Assembly: GCA_965233675.1 (NCBI GenBank)
Contig: OZ247498.1
Span: 2,790,001-2,854,000, forward strand
Reading direction: 5' to 3'
DNA length: 64,000 nt
Source of the DNA: SZUA-309 sp965233675
Lineage (GTDB): Bacteria; Pseudomonadota; Gammaproteobacteria; Pseudomonadales; Azotimanducaceae
This document shows, piece by piece, positions 25,747-34,600 of this stretch. The translations under genes were made by a program, and so were the position numbers. Under the pieces are notes generated by a model. That model ran no database searches. It saw nothing but the letters and a program-made list of their open reading frames with translations, and was not told the DNA's origin. Numbering within the stretch: position 1 is the stretch's first letter; every line of letters begins with the position of its first letter.

Positions 25747-26975
25747 CATTCGACCTGCACCCCAGGACTGAAGCAGGACGGCGCTTCGTGACCGCCGCCA
25801 CCGATCTGATCCCTGCATTGCGCGAAGCAGCACCCATTGCGGATCGAGATTCCACGATGTCCGCACAGACCTTCCGAACGCTACAGGACGCGGGCATCGC
25901 AGCCGCCTGCGTCCCCGAAGAACTGGGCGGTTGGGGGCTCACTTCGGTGTACGACTGGATGCTGGGCATACGCGCCCTTGGCCAGGGAGACGGTGCAGCC
26001 GCGATTGCGATAAACATGCACCTGGCTGTCACCCGGGGCATGGCCCAGGCTTACGCCCAAAGTTACGCCCAGGCGGGAAGCCGAGCAGATTCCGGCGCGG
26101 CCATCCCGCTACGCGCAGTGGCGGCCGGTGAGATGCTCATCTGCGCCACCGCCACCGAGCGCGGAACGGACAATCTGCACCCTTTCACGGAAGCCACAGC
26201 CAGCGAAGATGGCTGGCTGATCAATGGCCACAAGATGTTCGTCACGATGTCGCCGCTGGCCACCCACCTGGCAATGAATCTGCGCCTGCGCGATGAGGAA
26301 GGCGATTTCCTCGCGACCACTATGTTGCCAATCGACGCCCCGGGATTGATCCCACAGGACGACTGGGACGCACTGGGCATGCGGGGCTCCGGCAGCCAAT
26401 CGATCAAGTTTGAAAACGTCCGAGCTGGAGCGGGCGCGGTTCGTAAACTCGGGCCATGGGGTGAGTGGAGCACCGCCGTGCTGATCAATCGCACGCTGGG
26501 CAACCTGACGCTGGTGGCGGCATTCCTCGGTATCGCAGAACATGCTCGAACACTTGCACTGGAATCGCTCAGCACCCAGAAAAAACTCGATCAACCGGTG
26601 AGAGACAACCCGGGTGTGCAGCAGAGCGTTGGCGAGCTTGAAATCGAACTCACCCAATGCCGGGGCACACTCGCCCAGGCGGGTTCAGGCGTGGACGATT
26701 GGCTTGCGAACGCGGCTGAACACCCGCCCTCTCTGGAACAGGCGCACGAACTCATGCAGTCATACCAGGCCGCAAAGTGGGTGGTAAATCGCGGCGCCAT
26801 ATCCATCGTTGATACAGCTATGGACCTGGCAGGTGGTGCAGGATTCATGACGGGCAACGCACTCTCCCGGCTTTATCGGGATGTGCGCGCCGGACCCTTC
26901 ATGCAACCCCATGCAGCGGTGGACATTCGCGGCTATGTCGGCCAGGTTGCATTAGGCATATACCCGGAGTCCTGA
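25743..26975 (+). CDS. Acyl-CoA dehydrogenase family flavoprotein
   Basis: Flavoprotein of 410 aa with acyl-CoA dehydrogenase domain order: N-terminal helices, then the beta-domain (GHKMFVTMSPLATHLAMNLR, DALGMRGSGSQSIKFENV) and a C-terminal helical domain (DTAMDLAGGAGFMTGNALSR). It could be a true dehydrogenase or a flavin monooxygenase of the same fold; the substrate is not deducible. ATGA coupling to the amidohydrolase before it and 73 bp to the transporter after it indicate a single pathway. Confidence 0.82.
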   Translation: MTFDLHPRTEAGRRFVTAATDLIPALREAAPIADRDSTMSAQTFRTLQDAGIAAACVPEELGGWGLTSVYDWMLGIRALGQGDGAAAIAINMHLAVTRGMAQAYAQSYAQAGSRADSGAAIPLRAVAAGEMLICATATERGTDNLHPFTEATASEDGWLINGHKMFVTMSPLATHLAMNLRLRDEEGDFLATTMLPIDAPGLIPQDDWDALGMRGSGSQSIKFENVRAGAGAVRKLGPWGEWSTAVLINRTLGNLTLVAAFLGIAEHARTLALESLSTQKKLDQPVRDNPGVQQSVGELEIELTQCRGTLAQAGSGVDDWLANAAEHPPSLEQAHELMQSYQAAKWVVNRGAISIVDTAMDLAGGAGFMTGNALSRLYRDVRAGPFMQPHAAVDIRGYVGQVALGIYPES

Positions 26976-27048
26976 CATCACCGCCCCCGAACAGGATGAA
27001 TCACTAGATCAGATCACCGGGTTTGGTACTTACCGCTATCGAACCTAT

Positions 27049-28419
27049 GTGCTCTCGGCGCTCACGCTCATCTATGTGATGAACTTCGTTGATCGCGGCC
27101 TGCTCGCCGTCGTCGGTCCTGATCTTGTGCCCGAGCTGGGTCTAACTGACACCCAGTTCGGCCTTCTGACCGGGTTCGGCTTTGCCCTCCTTTATACCTT
27201 CGTGGGCATTCCCCTGGCGCGGTTTGCAGATAGAGCTCACCGCGTGTGGATCATGACCGTCTGCGTTGCCCTGTGGTCTGTCATGACAATGCTGTGCGGC
27301 CTCGCAACCGAGATCACCATCGGCTCTCTCACCATTGGCGCGTTCTGGGTGTTGTTGATGTGCCGCGTCGGTGTAGGCATCGGCGAGGCCGGTTGCACAC
27401 CACCGGCCAATTCCCTGATCGCCGACTACTTTGCACCGCGTGACAGATCTCAGGCGCTTGGTGTCTATTCCATGGGTGTCACGCTCGGCGGGATGTTTGC
27501 CAATCTGATCGGTGGCTGGGTGACAGATGCGTTCGACTGGCGAACCGCGTTTATTGTCGTTGGCTTGCCAGGCGTATTGATTGCGCTGATTTTCAAACTG
27601 ACAGTGAAAGAGCCGCCGCGCGGCTTTACGGACCCGAAAGGCACTAAATCAAACCAACCGATCGCACTCCGCGATGCGATGCGCGAACTGACGACAAAGC
27701 CCGCCTTCTGGCTGATGACGGCTGGCGCCACAATCGCCGCTTTCTGCGGCTACGGAATCTCCTCATTTCAGTCCATCTTCCTGGTTCGCGCGCATGAAAT
27801 CACAACCGGTGAGGCGGCCATCTGGATCAACACACCCGTGGCGTTGTCAGCTGCCATAGGCACATTTGCTACGGGGTGGCTGGCAACCAGACTGTACAAA
27901 ACACATCCAGGCGCCATTGCCTGGGTACCGGCCGCCGGCTTGGCATTGTCGATCCCGTTCTATGTGTTCGCCTTCACGACGCAGCATCTGCTACTGGCTG
28001 CCATCGGCCTGATCATCGGCGGATTCGTGAAGTACGGTTATATCACCGCTCAGTACACCATCGGCCAGGGGGTCGTCAGCATGCGCGTGCGGGCGATGGC
28101 AACGGCCGTGCTGCTGTTTATCGCCAATCTGATTGGTTATGGCTTTGGCCCTCTGTTCATTGGTTTTACCTCTGATGTTTTTTTCGTCGGCGGCGCGGCT
28201 GAACTCGGCGTCAGCGCAGAGGAACTCGCTCGAAACCAGTGCCACCCGAGCGTTATCGGAGCGCTGAGCGAAAATCTGCAGAACGTTTGCGGTGCGGTTT
28301 ACGCCCAGAGTCTGCAATCAGCGATGATCATCATGGCATTCCTGTACGCTGCAAGTTCACTGTTCTTCCTGCTGACCTGGCGTCGGCTGGGCAAAGATAT
28401 GGTGGACAGGAATCCGTAG
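27049..28419 (+). CDS. MFS transporter (spinster-like)
   Basis: Major-facilitator permease of at least 456 aa with twelve predicted helices. Family marks are NFVDRGLLAVVGPDLVPELG in helix 1 and the loop-2 motif RFADRAHRVWIM, with a second conserved repeat around RVGVGIGEAGCTPPANSLIA. The frame is open upstream to 26956, but the only usable initiator is the GTG at 27049, which falls inside the first helix. The cytoplasmic leader (RYRTYVLSAL) may therefore start at a non-standard codon. Likely exports or imports the substrate of the preceding two enzymes. Confidence 0.82.
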   Translation: MLSALTLIYVMNFVDRGLLAVVGPDLVPELGLTDTQFGLLTGFGFALLYTFVGIPLARFADRAHRVWIMTVCVALWSVMTMLCGLATEITIGSLTIGAFWVLLMCRVGVGIGEAGCTPPANSLIADYFAPRDRSQALGVYSMGVTLGGMFANLIGGWVTDAFDWRTAFIVVGLPGVLIALIFKLTVKEPPRGFTDPKGTKSNQPIALRDAMRELTTKPAFWLMTAGATIAAFCGYGISSFQSIFLVRAHEITTGEAAIWINTPVALSAAIGTFATGWLATRLYKTHPGAIAWVPAAGLALSIPFYVFAFTTQHLLLAAIGLIIGGFVKYGYITAQYTIGQGVVSMRVRAMATAVLLFIANLIGYGFGPLFIGFTSDVFFVGGAAELGVSAEELARNQCHPSVIGALSENLQNVCGAVYAQSLQSAMIIMAFLYAASSLFFLLTWRRLGKDMVDRNP

Positions 28420-28490
28420 GTCCAGGAACCCATAGGTTCCCAATCTCCTTCGGCCAGGCGCTGGCGCACAGCGTAGCTGGAGATCGGCCA

Positions 28491-28551
28491 TTGCTGATGC
28501 CCACCATCTGTCTATAATTGTGGACACAATCGTGATCCATGTGTGCACATG
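28491..28551 (+). promoter_or_regulatory. Promoter and twin operators of the Phd-PIN toxin-antitoxin pair
   Basis: A consensus -10 (TATAAT, 28513-28518) lies 16 bp after a TTGCTG -35 (28491-28496). Two 14-bp palindromes share the core TGTG-N2-CACA arrangement: ATTGTG-GA-CACAAT at 28517-28530, and CATGTG-TG-CACATG at 28538-28551, which overlaps the antitoxin ATG. Their centres are 21 bp apart, two helical turns, as expected for cooperative binding by antitoxin dimers. Confidence 0.7.
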
Positions 28552-28839
28552 AAATTCGTTACGGTTCGCGACCTTCGCGGCAAGACATCCGAACTCTGGA
28601 AGGAACTCGAAGAGGAAAGAGAACTGGTGGTGACCAGCAATGGCAAGCCCATAGCGATCCTGAGCGCTACGGATGAAGAGTCTTTCGAGGAGTGTCTCTG
28701 GACGTTGCGGCGCAGTCGGGCAAGCGACGCTTTGGCCGGATTGCAGCGTGAAGCTGCCGAACGAGGGCTGGACGCGCTTACGCACGAGGAGATTGAAGCC
28801 GAAATCCAGCAATCGCGGGTGAAGAGAACCGCCAGTTGA
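28549..28839 (+). CDS. Antitoxin, Phd/YefM family
   Basis: Antitoxin of 96 aa from the ATG at 28549 (a GTG two codons upstream is the alternative). The N-terminus reads MKFVTVRDLRGKTSELWKEL and VVTSNGKPIAILSATDEESF, the Phd/YefM DNA-binding fold. The C-terminal helical tail would wrap the toxin. The stop codon overlaps the TTG start of the toxin gene. Autoregulation through the twin palindromes just upstream is likely. Confidence 0.88.
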   Translation: MKFVTVRDLRGKTSELWKELEEERELVVTSNGKPIAILSATDEESFEECLWTLRRSRASDALAGLQREAAERGLDALTHEEIEAEIQQSRVKRTAS

Positions 28840-29243
28840 AGATCGTGCTCGACACCAACGTTCTGGTGTCCGGGATCCTCTCGCCGAACGGCCCTCCTGC
28901 GGCGGTCCTGCGAGCCCTCCTCACCGAACGCGTGACCTTGTGTTTCGATGAGAGAATCGTTTCCGAGTATCGGGACGTGCTCACCCGAACCAAGTTCTCG
29001 TTCGACCGAGATCTGGTTGAAGAACTGATCGGGTTTCTTGAAGCGGCCGGATCACCAACGCTCGCTGCGCCTCTTGCATTCACGCTGCCGGATCCGTGGG
29101 ATCAGATGTTCATCGAAGTCGCCGTTTCCAGCAACGCAGACTTCCTGGTGACCGGCAATCTCAAGCACTTTCCAGAAAAGGCGAGAGAAGGGGTGAACGT
29201 CGTTTCGCCTCGTGAATTTCTGGAAGCTCTGCTCGCAGGATAG
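28836..29243 (+). CDS. PIN-domain toxin of the type II pair
   Basis: Predicted ribonuclease toxin of 135 aa. Acidic PIN residues are seen in VLDTNVLVSGILSPNGPP, the central Glu (RIVSEYRDVL), and DPWDQMFIEVAVSSNADFLV. The domain type is the 'putative toxin-antitoxin system toxin component, PIN family' and not classical VapC. It starts with TTG overlapping the antitoxin stop, a translational-coupling arrangement. Confidence 0.88.
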   Translation: MKIVLDTNVLVSGILSPNGPPAAVLRALLTERVTLCFDERIVSEYRDVLTRTKFSFDRDLVEELIGFLEAAGSPTLAAPLAFTLPDPWDQMFIEVAVSSNADFLVTGNLKHFPEKAREGVNVVSPREFLEALLAG

Positions 29244-29277
29244 CGAACTCGTAGAGGATGCCCCGGTGCCCGCCCTG

Positions 29278-29304
29278 TTTGATGCCTTCGTTACTGGCAT
29301 CAAA
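29278..29304. repeat. Perfect 9-bp inverted repeat between convergent genes
   Basis: TTTGATGCC, a 9-bp loop, then GGCATCAAA. It lies 34 bp after the PIN toxin gene and 53 bp past the end of the convergent oxidoreductase gene. A hairpin could help end transcription from both sides, but no T-run follows on either strand. It could also be a remnant recombination site. Confidence 0.4.
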
Positions 29305-29357
29305 TGGGTTTCGAAGCACCCAGCGAACAGACAGGTAGAGCCAGGTCCTGGCCGAGC

Positions 29358-29792
29358 CTAAGCCGGCTCCGCCAGGAATACCGGGATCCTGCGGCTGGTC
29401 TTAGCCTGGTAGTCGTTGTACGGCGGGTAAGTCTCGGCGCTAAGGTCCCAGAGGCGCTTGCGTTCGGCTTCATCCTGCACTTCCCGCACCCGCATATCGA
29501 ACACTTCCGTGGCATCCCGGACCTGCACATCCGGGTTCGCCCGGAGGTTGTAGACCCAGGCCGGGTTCTGCGGCTGTCCGCCCATGGAGCCAATCAGCAC
29601 GTAGGCATCATCCACCTTAACCCGCATCAGCGGGATCTTGCGAATGCCGCCGGTCGCGCGGCCGGTGTGAGTGACGATGATGCAGGGCATACCCGTTTCG
29701 AGCAGGGTGGTGCCTTTGGTGCCGCCGCTGCCCTCGTAGACTTCGACCTGCTTGCGCACCCAGTCGATGCTGGGCGGGATGTATTCAGCCAT
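29358..29792 (-). CDS. Deazaflavin (F420)-type nitroreductase family protein
   Basis: Small split-beta-barrel flavin/deazaflavin oxidoreductase of 144 aa. It is recognised by MPCIIVTHTGRATGGIRKIP, IGSMGGQPQNPAWVYNLRAN and the trailing KRLWDLSAETYPPYNDYQAK, the DDN-like pattern common in actinobacteria and occasional in proteobacteria. The start is placed at the ATG at 29792, preceded by GGAGGAAC; an upstream extension to 29885 lacks an RBS. The electron donor (F420 or FMN) cannot be decided. Confidence 0.83.
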   Translation of the reverse strand: MAEYIPPSIDWVRKQVEVYEGSGGTKGTTLLETGMPCIIVTHTGRATGGIRKIPLMRVKVDDAYVLIGSMGGQPQNPAWVYNLRANPDVQVRDATEVFDMRVREVQDEAERKRLWDLSAETYPPYNDYQAKTSRRIPVFLAEPA

Positions 29793-29926
29793 TGTTCCTC
29801 CTGATGGGACTTTCGTCCTTGACGATTGTGGCGTTAGAGCACGGTGAAATACACCACCGCCAGCTTCGGCCCGGCATTGAGACATTCTTTGGGAGCGGGC
29901 ATCCTGAAATGTAGCTCAGATGACTT

Positions 29927-29956
29927 CACTACGGGGCACTACGGGGCACTACGGGG
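29927..29956 (+). repeat. Three tandem copies of a 10-bp unit
   Basis: CACTACGGGG is repeated three times without change, ending 16 bp before the ATG of the downstream lipoprotein gene. It fills the place of the usual leader. Slippage in copy number would alter promoter or leader spacing. Confidence 0.7.
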
Positions 29957-29972
29957 CCCAACGGTAAAAGGT

Positions 29973-31043
29973 ATGAATCGATATCGGGGACTGCTGATAG
30001 CCTGCGCGATGCTGTTTGTGGGCGGCTGTGGTAGCGGGCCGCCGCCGATCATTGATTGTGATCCCGGCTTCAGGATGACGCCCGACTGCCGTTTCCAGAA
30101 CCCTGAAGATCTGGCTGTGTCCCCGGACGGGGAGAGGCTGATAGTCAGCCAGATGGGCCAGATGGATGGCTCCAGACCGGGCAATCTGGTACTCCATCAA
30201 CCAGGCGGGGACATTGATGTGCTGTTTCCCACTGACGGTGTCGATGATGACCGCAGCTGGGGAGATGCCAACTGCCCACCACCGGACCTTTCTACCTTCT
30301 CGCCGCACGGGATCGATCTCGTACAGCGGGCAGACGGTCGCTGGATGCTGCTGGTGGTGAATCACGGGGGGCGGGAATCCGTTGAATTCTTTGAGATGCC
30401 GGGTGCGGAAGCTCAAACCTCACTTGCCTGGCGCGGGTGTGCCGAGGGCCCGGAAAACACCGCGTTCAATGATGTGGCAGGACGTGCTGACGGCGGTTTC
30501 TACGTGACGCACATGTTTCCGCTGGATGGCCAGACGTTTGCGTTGCTGAAAGGTGCCGTTTTCGGGAGCAATACTGGCCTCGTGTACAACTGGCAGCCGG
30601 CTGCTGGATGGTCCGTGGTGCCCGGCAGTGAGGGTCCATTCCCGAACGGGATAGCGCTTTCGCCCGACGGACAATCGCTCTATGTGAACATGTATCTGGC
30701 CGGTGAGGTGCGCAAGCTCGATCTGGCCCGTGGTGAGGTTGTCGCCGTCTACTCCGGCGGCAGTCCGGACAACAGCACCTGGGCCAGCGATGGTCGACTG
30801 CTGGTCGCCACACACACGGGCGGTGTGGCTGATGGTATGAGCTGTCAGGGCCTGGAGAGTGGCTCCTGTGCCATGGCTTTCAGCATTGTCAGCCTGGACC
30901 CGGATGATCTCACCGCCACTGCCATAGTCAGTCACGAGGGCCCGCCAATGGGTGCGGCTACTGTGGCGCTCGAGCATGATGGGCAGATATATCTTGGCAC
31001 TTTTGCAGGGGACCGTATCGCTAGGCTGGAGGTGCACCAATGA
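29973..31043 (+). CDS. SMP-30/gluconolactonase-like beta-propeller lipoprotein
   Basis: Six-bladed propeller of the SMP-30/NHL type, 356 aa from the ATG at 29973. A lipoprotein signal ends FVGGCGSG. Typical blades are NPEDLAVSPDGERLIVSQMG, FPNGIALSPDGQSLYVNMYL and a last blade IYLGTFAGDRIARLEVHQ. Metal-binding residues of lactonases (Glu, Asn, Asp) have partial matches, so hydrolytic activity is possible. The 3' end lies at the junction with an IS3 remnant, and the last few codons and the stop may be donated by the insertion sequence. Confidence 0.8.
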   Translation: MNRYRGLLIACAMLFVGGCGSGPPPIIDCDPGFRMTPDCRFQNPEDLAVSPDGERLIVSQMGQMDGSRPGNLVLHQPGGDIDVLFPTDGVDDDRSWGDANCPPPDLSTFSPHGIDLVQRADGRWMLLVVNHGGRESVEFFEMPGAEAQTSLAWRGCAEGPENTAFNDVAGRADGGFYVTHMFPLDGQTFALLKGAVFGSNTGLVYNWQPAAGWSVVPGSEGPFPNGIALSPDGQSLYVNMYLAGEVRKLDLARGEVVAVYSGGSPDNSTWASDGRLLVATHTGGVADGMSCQGLESGSCAMAFSIVSLDPDDLTATAIVSHEGPPMGAATVALEHDGQIYLGTFAGDRIARLEVHQ

Positions 31044-31410
31044 GTCCACGGCTTCCCGTTTCTCTGGTGGCCTCAGAGCTTTTTGTCGATGAGATCCTTT
31101 AGTGCAGTGTTTTCCAGCGCAAGATCTGCATACATCCGTTTCAGCTTCGCATTCTCTGCTTCGGTCTCTCGCAGCCGCTTCAACTCGGAGGCACTCATGC
31201 CACCGTACTTACTCTTCCAGTTGTAGTAGGTCGCATCGCTGATGCCGTGTTTGCGGCACAGCTGCTTAATCTGCATCCCGGCATCGGCTTCCTTCAGGAT
31301 CGAGATAATCTGCGTTTCTGTGAATCGAGATCGCTTCATTCGAGTCTCCTTTCATCTTGAAGATGCCAGAAAACTCTAGTTTTAGCCTGTCTCTTTCTGG
31401 GGGAAGCCTA
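31035..31410 (-). mobile_element. Truncated IS3-family element (IS407/IS1400-like)
   Basis: Remnant holding orfA and only the first part of orfB. After orfA the next frame reads ALRPPEKREAVDSLVH, the start of an IS3 OrfB, before it meets the end of the propeller gene. The outer end is probably near 31410, where the reverse strand reads TAGGCTTCCCCC, similar to IS407-type termini. The ends are estimates. It differs from the complete IS3 element at 8 kb and marks the left flank of the defence island. Confidence 0.6.
31073..31339 (-). CDS. IS3-family transposase OrfA (orphaned)
   Basis: Intact OrfA of 88 aa: KRSRFTETQIISILKEADAG with helix-turn-helix CRKHGISDATYYNWKSKYGG and a leucine-zipper tail ending IDKKL. 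Its OrfB partner is truncated after about 17 codons, so no transposase can be made from this copy. A clear GGAG precedes the ATG. Confidence 0.88.
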   Translation of the reverse strand: MKRSRFTETQIISILKEADAGMQIKQLCRKHGISDATYYNWKSKYGGMSASELKRLRETEAENAKLKRMYADLALENTALKDLIDKKL

Positions 31411-31615
31411 CGCAATTTCTTCTATTGGATTGAGTGCTGAGAATCGTTTGTGTTCTGCAAAAAAGAAACACAATTGCATCGACTTCGAAGGGGAAGGTAA
31501 ACGCCCAGAAGTTAAACGGCCGCTAGAACGCTAGCAAGCTGATCCGGAAGCGAACGGTCGTAGTCAGTAGGTCAACTGATCGAAACAGGAGCAGGTTGGT
31601 GCGTAGTGGTCTCTA
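31411..31615. other. Gap between the IS remnant and the defence operon
   Basis: About 205 bp following the 3' end of the last gene of the defence operon. No gene, strong terminator or second insertion-sequence end was recognised. The sequence is more AT-rich than the DNA to its left. Confidence 0.4.
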
Positions 31616-34600
31616 TCAGATGGCGTTCGTCTTGGCGCATTGAACTCTTACCAGCCTCCCGCTTTCCTTAAAAAAGGCGTCCCCCTTACCGGTAAGTGTT
31701 TCGGCACCGGAGTCATCCATGACAACTCGACTCTCTGTCGAGCTCTTTACTCTAAGCGCCAGCTGGGCTGGCAAATTCGACCTAAGGTTGGTGCTGATGA
31801 CAGATGCATCTGGCTTCTGAGTCGCAATGATTACATGAATTCCAGCTGCTCTTGCTTTCTGCGCAAGTCTCTTCAGATGCCCTTCGATGGACTTTTTGGC
31901 ATCTGGCTCAGATGTAAGATCCGCATACTCATCGAGGACGATCACCCATCGAGGTATTTGTTCATCGTTAGACTTCGCTTCGTTGTAGCCACCTAAGGAC
32001 CTTACCTTGGCCTCCTTGAATATAGAATAGCGACGCTGCATCTCGTCGACCGCCTCTGCAAGTATTCCGATGGCATCTTCTTCGTCCCAACCTATATCGC
32101 CATCCACGTGGTCATCACCCGATAGATGCTCGAGCTCAGTTCCCTTGGGATCGATTAGATGAAGTCTGACTTCTGAAGGAAGATAGTGTTCTGTAATACC
32201 AGCAAGGATGGTGTTGAGCGCCTCAGATTTTCCGCTGCCTGTTGTTCCTCCGATTAGCAAGTGAGGCGAATTGGACGAAGTAAAATCGATTTCGACCACA
32301 TCACCGAAACGATCCTCGCCTAGAGGTACAATCAAGCCCTTTTCTGAGCGCTGCCATTTCGCCCATAGGTCATGTGAATCCACGAAGTATCTATCGTCGT
32401 CAATCTTCGGCACATCTATGGTTACGTAGCCTTTATCTATGTCGAAGCGCATGTCCTGAGAAGCCTCAAGTTCAAGCGCCAGCTTCAAGGCATCACGCTT
32501 CTCAGAAAGCTTCTTTGGATCGACTCCCTGACCCGGGCGGATGCGGAACAGTATCGACGCGGGCCCTTCAATCGCGTGCTCTACACCTGGTTCCGTCTTA
32601 GCAACGCTTACACCGTACTGTCCGTACGTATCGAGAATCGTCTGATATCGTCTATCGAGTTCCGCTCTACCAAGCCCACTCTCACGTTCCGAAATATCTG
32701 CATCAGAAGCCTCCATTTGAGGCTGCAATGATGACGTCGGAGCAGCCGAGCTGTCTTCACCCTGGGCACTCGCGGAATAGCTTTCTTCCACATGTGTTGA
32801 GTGGTCTTCAGAGCCCGAATGCTCTTCAAGAGTTGGTTTTCCACCGGCCACGGATCGCTCTAACAAAGCTGCGCCACCAGATTGCGCTATCTGCACGCGC
32901 GAATCGCGCTCATACTTCTGAAGCGATACGCTCCTCTCGCTGCCATATTCACAAATAGAATATAGACCGGCCATCTTCACCGAAGCGAAGTCGCCTTCCC
33001 TAAATGAGGTACGGACTCCATCCGGCACCCTCGAGCGCAAGGATTGCGCCTCGTCTCCGCTTCCACTCTGTAGCAATACCGCTTCATCGCTGAGTGTATC
33101 GACTGCCGCGAGAAGCGAATCACGCCACAGTGGACCATCTTCTGTATCAGACTCGTTACCAACTACAAAAATGCTACCTAGCAATTCCAGAGTATTGCGA
33201 ACTTGTTCGGCGCCATGAGCCTCGAATCCAAGACGACGTAGTTTGCTCTCGACTACCAGAAGGTCGACAACGAGACCATCATCAGACTGATCAACCGAAA
33301 GTCTTATCATGTCAGCCCGGATGGAATTTGAAGAACCGAACCACTCTTGATGCTCATCAAGAGAAATCCAGGCGACCAATCCCTCTGTTACAGCCACAGG
33401 CATATGCTGATCAGCAATTCGTCTTGCGACACTTAGTCCAAGTATTTCCTCAGTAACTCTAGAAATACCGAGAGCGTCGAGCGTAAGTCGTGGTGCTATC
33501 TGTCGCGATTCCTCATAGATCTTCTGGGCGAGTTGTTCGGCGAGTGAACCGACAAAGCCCGACCGGCCACTTGCGTTCGCGATTCTCTTTAACTTGCGCG
33601 CCAAGCGGTCAATCACAAAGGCCTTCCCCGCATTGGAGGAAACAATAAGCGTAAACAGGCCCCCGGGACCCACACCACCCCGAAGCGAAAGAACCTCAGG
33701 CCGTGTCTCTAGCTTCTCGATCTGTTCACGAGTGATATGACGTTCAACTGTAATCACCCAGTGTGATCTTTTATGAAGGGCATTGAAGAATCGCGCTGTG
33801 TGCTGGAAGTTAATCCTGACATCTACAAAGTCAGTCCACTGTGGATTACCCACAGCGACCGGATTGCCTTTTTCGTAGCGCACCGCAAGAGTGGACCAAT
33901 CAGAAAGGGCCGGATCAGTGGTTCTCGGCCGAAGAGAAACCCAAAGAGCTGACGATCCAGAACCAGATGCTATATAGGTAGGATCGTCGAGCAAAGGATC
34001 GAATTTACCAAGATTGCCAGTCTCATCCTCTGTCTTTATATCTGGGACAATAGTGTCATCAAGAAACTGAGGAACGATCGAGATATCACACACCAGATTC
34101 CCGAGCGCTTCCTCGGCGTTCGCCCGCATTTCCTCAATGTCGTGCAAGTTCAGTTGCACAGGTGGAAACAACGCGCCGTCACCCGAGAGACGGTTTTCCG
34201 CATCCACGCGTTCAAATTCCCTTGCAGCTTCGCTCCAACAGCTTTTTGGCGAAACAAAGTCAACTGTAATCGAAAGGTTCTTGAAATCACCCTTTCGAAC
34301 GTTCTGTGCTATGTCTGCTGGTAGTGCACTAGCGCCCGGAGTCACAACCAGCAATCGGAGTCCATCGGATTTATACGGATGGGCGTGCAGATACCTCGTA
34401 ATTTGAGCCACGATTTCACTAACGAGGGCGGGATGAATCCTATCCCCAGACGAGCTCCCACCAGCTGATACATCCGGCTGGAACCGCTCAGTCCAACCTC
34501 GTTCGCCATCGGCAAAAAGAAGGTGTCCCTCCTCAGCCACGTGAACAGCTGGTTGCTGATGAGGAGAAAGATCCTGAATCCAGTCAAGATAGAAGTCCTC

